Origin: Jimgerdemannia flammicorona
Taxonomy: Eukaryota; Mucoromycota; Endogonomycetes; Endogonales; Endogonaceae
NCBI GenBank assembly: GCA_003990745.1
Contig: RBNI01007356.1
Coordinates: 1 to 10,395, forward strand
Direction: 5' to 3'
DNA length: 10,395 nt
The translations under genes were made by a program, and so were the position numbers. Position 1 is the first letter of the stretch. Every line of letters begins with the position of its first letter. The notes beneath the pieces are model-generated. The model worked only from the letters and a program-made list of their open reading frames with translations. It had not been told where the DNA came from and did not search any database. Shown piece after piece: positions 1 to 7,328 of this stretch.

Positions 1-18
1 AAAAAAAAAAAAAAAAAA
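1..18. repeat. Poly-A tract at the window edge
   Basis: Eighteen A residues open the window. The tract could be the 3' tail of a retroposed sequence lying to the left, or a simple homopolymer. Nothing to its right up to about position 230 resembles a coding region, so its origin cannot be settled here. Confidence 0.6.
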
Positions 19-861
19 TTATTTTCAACTTCGTCCCAATTTCCCTTTCAACGGTGGCTATCTCCTGCTTCACAAAGGTCTTTAACAACAACAGCGAAAA
101 TTCCAATCCTCTGAATGCGGCAAGTAAAAGTTTTGTGTGCCTAGAATGGGACTCTCCGAACTATATGCATTTGTGCAAGATGGGAATTGTGTGGGCTGGA
201 CCGAACGGGGGGTAGACTAGGGAGGACATGGGGTTTTGACGCAGGACTGCGAATGCAGGTATCGCAAGTGGATGTTGTTTTTGCCCAATGATCCCTCGAC
301 CAGCTCCTGTTCGCCTACTAGAATGGCGCTATCCTCTTCAGACCATATGGTCGCCACCGCTGGGCACACAAGCCTCTCAGTGTCATGGTTCTCACCACTG
401 GTAGAGCGCTACGCGCGGTTCTGAGACGGGTCTCATCGTGACGCTGCGAGATGTGGTGCAAAAGGGGTGAGGATGTTCCAAGGGAGATGCGGGTGGAGTG
501 TGAAGCGAAGGTACGAGACGGAAGAGTAGATACGTGCTCGTGTATTGCATTAGATAGTTGGTGCTGTGCTGAGAAAGCGGATGTGGAGATACAATAGGAC
601 GGGCGTGGGGTCGGGGCACTGGATACGATGAGGGAGTAGGTGGGTGGCAAGACTTGATCGCTCGAGAAGCAAAAGGAAGGTTGTTCCAGAGTTTATTGTG
701 GACATTTTAAAATCGATTGGACTAGCCTGTTGAATTTTTTTCATACCAACAAACTTACTAAAGGAAATGTCGATGATATTGCGTACCTTGCCTTCATCGG
801 TTAACCTTTTTATTTTTATTTTATTTTTATTTTGGCATTCATGTGTGTTGGATGATGACAT
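19..861. other. Anonymous sequence, no recognisable gene
   Basis: The composition is balanced and CpG is present, so this stretch is not decayed like the block further right. Short open frames exist on both strands, for example a 110-codon and a 103-codon frame on the minus strand between 318 and 861. They overlap each other in different frames and show no domain motif I recognise. Positions 808-834 hold a T-rich TTTTATTTTT run. I see no RNA gene. Confidence 0.4.
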
Positions 862-1356
862 TTGTATTATAAATTGTATATCAAATTTCAGGCAATTTGT
901 CGTTGTAGTAAGAGGTTAAAGACTCGATCATTGAACGCCACCGCCGTCACCACCTACGAACACCACAAGAATCTGAGCATGGTTGGGGCACCAATCGTGG
1001 TTGGGACACCAATCGTGGTCAAAGTCTTTCTAGGAACATCTTCCTTAATGGCACCACAACCTCCAACCAGGACATCTGCATATCATCGTCGTCTCTGCAC
1101 CCGACCAGGCCGTTACCAGAGTCCCCACTGCCGATGTCCTCACACCAATCGTAGCACTGAAGCAGCAACAGGAGTCTTCACTCCTATTTCTCTACCTGTC
1201 GGCTTCCGCATTTCCGTGGACTCGTTATACGTGACATTCTGTGAGAGTAGGATCACCTGGTCGCTCGATCATTTCATCAAGCAGTGTACCATCAAGAAGT
1301 TCTTTAATATCTCCCTGAGAAACAAGCGAACGGATGAATTCGAATTTATTAATTAA
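862..1356 (+). other. 164-codon open frame of unknown nature
   Basis: This is the longest open frame in the left 2.4 kb. It includes an 18-bp tandem duplication that gives a repeated V-G-x-P-I-V-V segment. The product is rich in Thr, Arg, Ser and Cys, with no signal peptide, membrane segment or family motif that I recognise. The other frames over the same bases also run open for long stretches, so chance openness is likely. I list it because a spliced or orphan gene cannot be excluded. Confidence 0.12.
983..1018. repeat. 18-bp tandem duplication
   Basis: Two adjacent copies of TTGGGGCACCAATCGTGG (983-1000 and 1001-1018) differ at one base, G against A. The length is a multiple of three, so the frame is kept in the open frame that contains it. 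Confidence 0.85.
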
Positions 1357-2098
1357 TTCGGACACGACGTTTTGGATTCAGTACAATCACTATATGATTT
1401 ATTCATTATTCAAAAACCCCAAGGGACAAGTTTAGATACAATTTCTCAGGCCTTTATATGACTTCATAGGTTACTCCGCTTCAAAGATCACACAACCAAC
1501 AAAGGAGTTCCCAACCTGGCCACTGGAGTCGGCGCTCAAAGTCTTGAGTGCGGCGTTATCGCCGTGGGCAGGAACACACGCCAGAGTTCAGCCGATCAGC
1601 GGGATGTTGTTGAAGAGTGAGAACTTCATTTCCTTGACTTTGTCCTTGACTGGAAAGACGTGCTCGACGAGGTCACTATATTTGGTCTCTTATTATGGTG
1701 GATGGGTGAATGGTTGTTCTGGCCGCTTTTCCATGCCTATGGAGAAGATGAGGATGTTGTGTTAGAGATGAAGGACACGCTATTGAATGATGAGGATAGG
1801 GCGAAACCGGGTAGGGTGAAACTGGGGGTTAGATCGTTGGCTTTTTCATAGTTTGTCACGGCTTGCTCAAAAAATATTGGAACTGGAATCAGTGTTGTAT
1901 TGTGCACGTCCGAATGGTTTGGAGTACAGAATTCATAGGACAATTGGGGATCAAAAATATCAGGCATCGAGTATACCCCATCATATACTGTATTTATCTC
2001 AAAAATCATGACAAATATTCTTTATCAAAGTCCAGGTTGAATATTCACCATAATTTGTAAAGTACACATCTCCATATTGCTACTGAGTATTTTTCGAG
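1357..2098. other. Anonymous sequence with protein-like frames on both strands
   Basis: On the plus strand a frame open from 1621 to a TAG at about 1849 encodes a Trp- and Leu-rich stretch followed by an acidic tail. On the minus strand a frame from about 1712 to a TAA at 1471, broken by one internal stop, has a plausible mix of charged and hydrophobic residues and ends in GNSFVGCVIFEAE. A second minus frame covers 1737-2009. I recognise no family in any of them. An eroded host gene, possibly spliced, may lie here, but strand and extent cannot be fixed by eye. Confidence 0.2.

Positions 2099-2128
<30 letters not shown>
2099..2128. repeat. Poly-A tract of 30 bases
   Basis: Thirty uninterrupted A residues are flanked by ACTGAGT at 2082-2088 and its reverse complement ACTCAGT at 2130-2136. 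The tract could be the tail of a retroposed sequence whose body lies to the left, but I find no reverse transcriptase or processed gene there. I found no target-site duplication. Confidence 0.8.
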
Positions 2129-2130
<2 letters not shown>

Positions 2131-2417
2131 CTCAGTGACCAGCACGTCCAAATAGGAGTACGCTCGAGTATTTACAAGACTTCCAATGGTTGATTTTGCA
2201 GAATTAAATCATATATATAGCAGTATTCATTGCACAACCCAAAAATTGTATATACAAAGGCAAGCATCTCGGAGAACTGTGATGACTTGCAAATGATAGA
2301 AATACTTGTGATATAAACTGAAATGGCTATTATTTATGCATTTGCAATATTTTAACTGAAAAATAAAATGGATATAAAATATGCTGCTTGATTTTCTTAG
2401 CTTCTTACATATTGCAT
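2129..2417. other. Intergenic AT-rich sequence
   Basis: This stretch lies downstream of the minus-strand ankyrin remnant and contains nothing coding that I can support. A CATATATATAG string at 2210-2220 resembles a TATA element, but no gene begins nearby in either direction. Confidence 0.4.
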
Positions 2418-2975
2418 TTAAGACAGTTTCCGAAGCCCGCATTTCTTATACTCCCTCAATAGGCCCACCATTTCGGCGTTTCCTTGTTTCTTGGCCCAAG
2501 TTAATGGCGTTTAATAATAAAAGCTCTTGGAGTTTATTTCAGAGGTGTAACTATCAAAGCCCTTGGAGTTTATGTCAGAGCCCTTGCTAAGAAGCTTAGT
2601 AATCTCAATATGACCACTCGTCACAGCCAAATGTAATGGCAAAAAATTGCCGACATCTACTTTGGCGCCTTTGTCAAGAAGTTTTGCTATCTCCATCTGA
2701 CCACGATAAGCAGCCGCGTATAATGGCGGATAATTCCTGTCATTCACGTCGGCACTCATGTCAAGAAGCAATTTCACCATCTCAATGTGACCACGCCGAG
2801 CGGCCTGGTATAATGGCGGACGATGCCTGTCATTCACGTTGGCCCCCATGTCAAGAAACAGCTTCACCATCTCAATGTGACCATTGCACGCGCTTAGTAG
2901 ATCATTCTCCGTGGCAAGGGCACCGTTTTTAAAGTAGCAACTTTATAATGTCAATGTGACCACTTGAGGATAATA
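2418..2975 (-). pseudogene. Ankyrin-repeat protein, broken C-terminal fragment
   Basis: The minus strand encodes about five ankyrin units with the usual G-H-I-E-x-x-K-L-L-L helix and an N-V-N-D loop: the clearest are at about 2875, 2780, 2690 and 2600. Ankyrin repeats are protein-binding scaffolds, and the partner is unknown. An outermost unit (S-G-H-I-D-I-I-K-L-L) near 2955 is in another frame, so a frameshift lies near 2935-2945. A TAA at 2511-2513 interrupts the last unit, after which the same frame continues through T-P-L-T-W-A-K-K-Q-G-N-A-E-M-V to a second TAA at 2418-2420. Two units (K-L-L-D-K-G and K-L-L-S-K-G) are one residue short. Upstream, the homology stops where the T-rich run begins near 3003, so the 5' part of the gene is missing. 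It reads as a recently expanded repeat gene that was then cut and inactivated. Confidence 0.85.
2521..2580. repeat. 24-bp direct repeat in the ankyrin tail
   Basis: Copies at 2521-2544 and 2557-2580 differ at two of 24 bases and are 36 bp apart, exactly twelve codons. In the minus-strand protein this gives the doubled motif S-D-I-N-S-K-G-F and S-E-I-N-S-K-S-F. It is an in-frame duplication that lengthens the loop before the last ankyrin unit. Confidence 0.85.
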
Positions 2976-3002
2976 TTTCAATTTCGAAAAGAGCAGTCAG
3001 TG

Positions 3003-3044
3003 ATTTATTTTATTTTTTATTTTTTATTTTTTTATTTTTTTTTA
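3003..3044. repeat. T-rich low-complexity run
   Basis: This is an almost pure T tract with scattered A residues. It marks the left edge of the AT-rich block and the point where ankyrin homology ends. It may be the sequence scar of the joint between the ankyrin gene and the decayed block. Confidence 0.8.
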
Positions 3045-3141
3045 ACAACAGCTGACAATATTCCCTTTGCTCTGTCAAGATTCCATCACCAACATCCTCA
3101 TTGTCAATATTCAATCTCTTTGTTTATCTTTGCCTATATTA

Positions 3142-3183
3142 TTTCATTACTGAGATTTATTCTTAGATTTCTTTCATTACTGA
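3142..3183. repeat. Short direct repeat TTTCATTACTGA
   Basis: The 12-mer occurs at 3142-3153 and 3172-3183, 30 bp apart, inside low-complexity sequence. It is a minor local duplication. Confidence 0.7.
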
Positions 3184-3219
3184 AATTCTCGTTATTAAAA
3201 TTTTTATTATTAATAGTTT

Positions 3220-3790
3220 GTCTTCACTGATCTTCTTTTACTATTCTTTCTATTGTTTTTTTCTTTACTATTATTATTTTATTTATTATATTAATACTCT
3301 AAATAAATCAAATTAACTTAGATTAAGTTAAATTGAGGCTTTTTCAATTTAAATTAAATTCAAATTGAATTGAGATCAACTCAATTTAAAATTAAAAGTC
3401 AAATTTTGAAATTTAATAACTTAATCAAAATATATCTAAATTTAATAATCTGTATTAAGTTAGATTCTTCTAGATAATATATATCTAATATGTAAGCTAA
3501 ATTTTATCAAATTTAGATATATTTTCTTCAAGTTATTTAATTTTAAAAATTAAGATTTAAATTAAAACTTAAATCAAATTAAACCTTAATTAAATTAATT
3601 TAATTTAATTTAAATATTAATCATTATTATCTCATTTACTATCTTTATTAAGATCTTCTTTACTATATTTATTAATCTTTTATTATCTTTGCTAATCTCT
3701 CTTTACTACTTTATTATAATTTTATTATTATTTTTACTAAGATCTTTCTTTACTATCTTCTCTTTATTTTTTTATTTTTTTTTATTTTTA
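3220..3790. repeat. Degenerate TTTACTAT/AAGATCTT simple repeat, in two patches
   Basis: Variants of a roughly 20-24 bp unit, resembling TTTACTATCTTTATTAAGATCT, recur between about 3636 and 3760 and again, more weakly, at 3225-3275. The palindromic segment 3300-3620 lies between the two patches. The copies vary in length and sequence, which fits an old, eroded tandem array. Confidence 0.5.
3402..3550. repeat. Large imperfect inverted repeat
   Basis: Positions 3402-3446 align without gaps to the reverse complement of 3506-3550 at 38 of 45 positions. The longest perfect part is AAAATATATCTAAATTT. Weaker symmetry (14 of 21) continues outward to 3381 and 3571, and the centre near 3476 also holds TTAGAT/ATCTAA pairs. 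It could be the remains of a foldback element or MITE, or two copies of a repeat in opposite orientation. Confidence 0.75.
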
Positions 3791-3806
3791 TTTTATTTTA
3801 CTTTTA
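3764..3806. repeat. T-rich low-complexity run
   Basis: A run of TTTTATTTTT units closes the right side of the degenerate TTTACTAT array. It is similar in kind to the run at 3003-3044. Confidence 0.7.
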
Positions 3807-4900
3807 TATAAACTTCTATATTTATTATCAAATCAATCTATATTAATATAATATATATACAGTATCTCTACCTTCTATCCAATCTCTTTAGGGAACTCAC
3901 TCCCTATCTTTTTATAATTAAACACTATTAGATCATTAATCACTATAATCCTTCCACTACTTCTCTTATAAATCTCCTCTACTAGATAGTAATAATGACT
4001 ACTCTGGAGGCCCTACTCCTTTTACCAGCCAAATATAATATCTACTATCAACTTTTCTCATCTTACTACTCTCTTCACTAAGCTCATCTACCTTCTCTCC
4101 TTGAATATATATATCTAATATCTTGTTAACTCTATCTATACTACTAATGCCCATCCAAGAGTAAGTTATTCATTACTAATATACTTTATTAAATATTTCT
4201 TCAAGTCATCTCATTAACCTCTCTCCTCACTCTCCTATCTTTCTACTCTCAGACAATCTCTAACTATCACCTAGAAGTCTCTAAGTATTTTATACTCACT
4301 TAGTCAATATTTTGACATCTGTATAAAATTTTTCTCTTGCTTTATATTAAAATACTTTTCATAATCAAAGATCCTTTCATTAATCAAATAATTTGAGCAA
4401 AAGTTCAACATAATATTTCTCTTTAATATATATTACTATACTACTCAGAACTTTGAAGAAAGTCACCTCTATACCTTAGTATACTAAGACTAAATATCAG
4501 TCTAGTTCTACTCCTTACTAATCTCTGCTATCTATCAGCTAACTGGCCATAGATTCTGTTCCACTCTTTATTGATACTCTATATTTATACTAATATCAAA
4601 GTCTACTAGTAAGGAGCTACCCAACAGTAGTCTGTCTTACTGCTATATTACTGAACTCTAATATATATAAATAGCATAAAGTAGAATTATTCAAATACAT
4701 TTTGCTATTATGCTAGGTTGTTCTTCACCTGAGTATCATTCTTGTTAATTAGTTATAGTATTCCTTTTTTCTGCAATGTTCAGTATTATATATTTCAGAT
4801 AAATATATAGTATCTTCTTTTATTGCTGTATGCTCTAAGTCTTAGAGCTGTAGTTCCTTTCTTTGCTAGAGAGTGAGTGTTTCTATATAGTTCTGAAAGA

Positions 4901-5048
4901 CTTTGCATATATTCTCCAAAGCTTCTTCTTTTTCTCAGATGGTATCATGGATGGGGTAACCCTTCCACTTAATGAGGAAAAACTGCTTGACTGTTTTGGG
5001 ATGTTTGCAGACCTTGTAGTTAAGTACTTCCTTGATTTTGAATTCCTT
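4901..5048 (-). pseudogene. Chromodomain of the retroelement integrase
   Basis: E-F-K-I-K-E-V-L-N-Y is followed by F-F-L-I-K-W-K-G-Y-P and then E-K-E-E-A-L-E-N, which is the chromodomain signature (methyl-lysine histone reader) at the integrase C-terminus of chromoviruses. Two of the aromatic cage positions can be seen (F or Y near the start, W in K-W-K-G-Y). The third, normally W before E-x-E-E, is a TGA stop. Its presence assigns the element to the chromovirus branch of Ty3/gypsy. Confidence 0.85.
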
Positions 5049-5159
5049 ATAATTATTGATCCTAATTATGAATAGTGGTGGAACTATATGCTTAGAGAAT
5101 GGGTTCTTGTAGTAGTCTACCAGTTGGCTGATATGGAATACTGAGTGTACTTAAATATT

Positions 5160-5250
5160 GTGGAGAAGTTGCAACTTATAGTTGACTTCACTGCCTTTTT
5201 CTACAATCTTATATGGTTCAATTCTTCTAGTGTGGAGTTTTTTAGCTAGT
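5160..5250 (-). pseudogene. Integrase C-terminal GPY/F region
   Basis: The stretch K-L-H-T-R-R-I-E-P-Y-K-I-V-E-K followed by V-N-Y-K-L-Q-L matches the GPY/F module that ends many Ty3/gypsy integrases and binds DNA. The G of GPY reads as E, another G-to-A type change. It lies between the catalytic core and the chromodomain, as expected. Confidence 0.75.
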
Positions 5251-5559
5251 TGTTGAGCCAGGGTATCTGGGTAGAGGTGATCTGTTCTAAGCATAACTAT
5301 ATCACTAATATTGTAGGAGACTTCTCTTTACTTCAAGTTCACATATTTGGTCTGATAGTCCTGTGCTTCTATGAGAGCATCTCTTGTTATTCAGGTAAGA
5401 TCAGAAATGATTTTGGCCAGATCTTGGGCTACTGAGACTACTGATTTTGTAGTAGTGCTTGGAGTTCTCAGGTATTGACCATAGTTTAGAAAGAATGGAG
5501 TCTTCTTTATAGAGATTTACTAGCTATTATTGTAGGCAACTCAGTATGGGCAAGATACT

Positions 5560-6122
5560 TATCCTAATCATTCTGCTTATAACAGTAGAAGATGCTAAGC
5601 ATCTGCTTGAGGGTCTATTGATTCACTCAGTTTGACCATCAGTCTGAGGGTGATAGGTAGTAGAGAACTTCAGCTTGGTTTCATGGAGAGAGAAGAATGC
5701 CTTCCAGAAGTTGCTTGTAAACTTTGCATCTCAGTCAGACACAATGATACTAGATATACCATATAGTCTGAATACTTGGTTGAGGCAATCTCAGATGCTA
5801 TTACAGTGGTCTTGGTGAGTGCAAAATAGGCTTGTTTGCTTAGGTAGTCTATAAATACTATAATGACATCTCATCCTGCCTTGGTCTTGGAGAGCTAGAC
5901 AATAAAGTCCATTGCAATCTGATCTCAATTATAACTCAGGATAGACAGAGATTGTAGAAGTCCTACTGATAGCTTGTTACTGCTCTTGAATCTTTGGTAT
6001 ATCTTGTATGAGGTTACAAAGTCTTTGATATTCCTGATCATTCTTGGCTAGTAGAACTCTCTTGAGAGGAGATTGTAGGTCTTTTCAAAATCAAAATATT
6101 CTGCTGCAGGAGTATCATGAAG
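5560..6122 (-). pseudogene. Retroelement integrase, zinc-binding region and catalytic core, decayed
   Basis: Integrase inserts the cDNA into the genome. The HHCC zinc region begins with H-D-T-P-A at about 6119. The second His and both Cys positions read as Tyr (A-A-E-Y-F; S-Y-K-I-Y-Q-R-F), each explained by one C-to-T or G-to-A change. The core keeps its triad: D in A-M-D-F-I-V (5907-5909), D in I-V-S-D (5734-5736) and E in D-G-Q-T-E (5626-5628). The last two are exactly 36 codons apart, the D-35-E spacing of the family. The distance from the first to the second D is not a multiple of three, so a frameshift lies between them, probably near 5775-5795. Stops interrupt several conserved Trp or Arg positions. 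Confidence 0.9.
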
Positions 6123-6367
6123 TTTCTATATGATCTTAAGTTGTAGAGTATTATTGTTGGGTACAACCACTCTGTTATGGTCCCTGTAGATAAGTCTATT
6201 ATAGTAAGTAAATCTCTTGGACATTTGCCTCATGGATTCTGGAAGTTCAGCCTTGGGGTCTTAGCAGAATTGAAGGAAATTTATCAGGGGGCTGTCTTGT
6301 TGGTAGCTATTCTTGATCATCTGGATAAGGTCTCTAATTACTTTGACCATAAAGATAAGTTCATCTT

Positions 6368-6779
6368 CTATATATCTGGAGAATCCATCAGCCACATGAT
6401 TGGTTTTGCTAGGGATATACTTGATTTTCATATCAAAGTTGGTAATGATTTCTATCTAGTGGGCTTGTCTATAAGTCAGCATAGGATGTGTATGAATGTA
6501 CCACAGAGTATAGTGATCAGTATAGGCTACAAATGGTTGTCTTAGGATAAAATAGTACTATTCCTGGAATACAGTGATAATGGCCAGGAGTTCCTTCTTA
6601 TAGATAATATATTAGGTCTCAGCTGGCTTAAGCTTTTGGGAAAGGTAGGCCACTGAGCAATCTTCTTGGCTGAGTACTACCTCAATGGCAATATTAGAGA
6701 CATCTGTGGTCAGAGTGAATGGCCTAGTAAAGTTAGGTGCAATTAGTACTGGGGCCTTGGTAAGGAGTCTCTTGAGTAC
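6368..6779 (-). pseudogene. Retroelement RNase H domain, decayed
   Basis: This domain degrades the RNA strand of the RNA/DNA hybrid during reverse transcription. It starts with L-K-R-L-L-T-K-A-P-V-L, the conserved entry to Ty3/gypsy RNase H, followed by T-T-D-V-S. Then come K-K-E-L-L-A-I, Y-T-D-H and A-D-G-F-S-R. All four acidic catalytic positions (D, E, D, D) are still present. A single frame runs the whole length but is broken by TAA at 6612-6614 and two TAG codons, one of them where W is normal (after F-Q-E) and one after Q-A-H. A fourth stop follows the end of the domain at 6368. Confidence 0.9.
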
Positions 6780-7328
6780 TTTCTTTGACACAGCGCCCAA
6801 GATCCTTTCAGCCGTCTCCTTCTGTGCCTTGCTAATCTTTGCCATGGCGTACAGCCCAGCAGCACCCTCGAGCACGAGCGCAGGTATATTGGGCATACAT
6901 CTCACAAGCGCCATGTCTTTGGCACCAGCCCAGCATAAGATATCCTCTGTCCTAATTCCTGCAGCGATGGAAATGACGAGCAGGTTGGCAGCATGCAGAG
7001 TTGGCGCAATATCGGTGATGACAGGATGAAGGATCTGGGGCTTGACAGCGAGAATGATGACATCAGTGGCGGGAGATGATTCTGGGTTTGCACCGCAGAG
7101 GACGACATGGTTGTCGGCGAGGACATTGAGGGTCAGATAGCGGTCGTAGAGATAGGCAATGCGCTCTGGGAGGGGCTCTGAGACGCGGATGTGGTGGTTG
7201 GGGTAGCTGTTGGCAAGGAGGCCGCTGGCAATGGCCTTGGCCATGTTACCACCACCGATGAAGATGATGGTCAGGTGGTGGGGGTCAGTCGATTGGGCAT
7301 CGGTTGATTGGTGCACAGTGGGAGCCAT
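6612..7328 (-). pseudogene. PRO3: Pyrroline-5-carboxylate reductase, truncated and fused to RNase H
   Basis: The enzyme reduces pyrroline-5-carboxylate to proline with NAD(P)H, the last step of proline synthesis. About 183 residues remain from the chosen Met at 7326-7328, which has A at -3 and G at +4; an upstream Met at 7452-7454 would add 42 residues unlike the family. The Rossmann motif F-I-G-G-G-N-M-A-K-A-I is at residues 28-38, and A-V-K-P-Q, S-I-A-A-G-I and V-R-C-M-P-N-I-P-A-L follow. Similarity ends at I-L-G-A-V-S-K-K, near 6780, so the C-terminal dimerisation and active-site domain is gone (the family is usually about 270-290 residues). The same frame then runs 55 codons into retroelement RNase H to TAA at 6612. 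No intron is needed. CpG is present in the reductase part only. The chimera is unlikely to have reductase activity, but it could be transcribed. Confidence 0.9.

Larger units (their letters stand above)
3045..4900. other. AT-rich decayed block, possibly eroded retroelement end
   Basis: There is only one CpG here (3190-3191). G is very rare on the plus strand between about 3600 and 4690 while C stays common, giving a strong strand bias. The block follows the chromodomain end of the minus-strand chromovirus, so it should contain that element's 3' untranslated region and 3' LTR. I cannot place LTR borders, because no second LTR exists in the window for comparison. I read the plus frames and the minus strand across about 3990-4660 and found stops at roughly the rate expected for this composition. 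No protein is supportable. Confidence 0.55.
4901..6779 (-). mobile_element. Ty3/gypsy chromovirus remnant, 3' half of pol
   Basis: Read on the minus strand, the order is RNase H, integrase zinc-binding region, integrase core, GPY/F region and chromodomain, which is the order of chromovirus pol genes. The 5' LTR, gag, protease and the catalytic part of reverse transcriptase are absent: homology begins abruptly at the start of RNase H, where it meets the reductase gene. In-frame stops and at least one frameshift make it non-functional. Many changes are C-to-T or G-to-A type: Trp or Arg codons have become stops, and zinc ligands have become Tyr. No CpG remains anywhere in it. Chromodomain retroelements of fungi target heterochromatin, but this copy can no longer move by itself. 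Confidence 0.9.

Noticed and set aside
318..861. Overlapping minus-strand open frames of 75-110 codons
   Set aside because: They overlap in different frames, have no domain motif or convincing start context, and the other strand is open in places too.
2210..2220. CATATATATAG as a TATA box
   Set aside because: No gene starts within a sensible distance on either strand, and such strings are expected in AT-rich DNA.
2636..2932. 98-codon plus-strand frame over the ankyrin region
   Set aside because: It is the antisense shadow of the ankyrin repeats; its own repeats only mirror the repeated DNA of the true frame.
2964..3230. 88-codon plus-strand frame rich in Phe and Leu that looks like membrane segments
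   Set aside because: The residues come from T-rich low-complexity DNA (TTT, TTA, CTT codons), not from a real membrane protein.
3220..3790. CRISPR-like or satellite array
   Set aside because: The units vary in length and sequence and have no conserved repeat/spacer pattern, so this is eroded simple sequence.
3995..4690. Possible gag-like protein on either strand of the G-poor block
   Set aside because: I translated the plus frames and part of the minus strand; stops occur at about the rate expected for the composition and no gag or zinc-knuckle motif appears.
6177..6545. 122-codon plus-strand frame over the RNase H and tether
   Set aside because: It is antisense to a clear retroelement domain on the minus strand.
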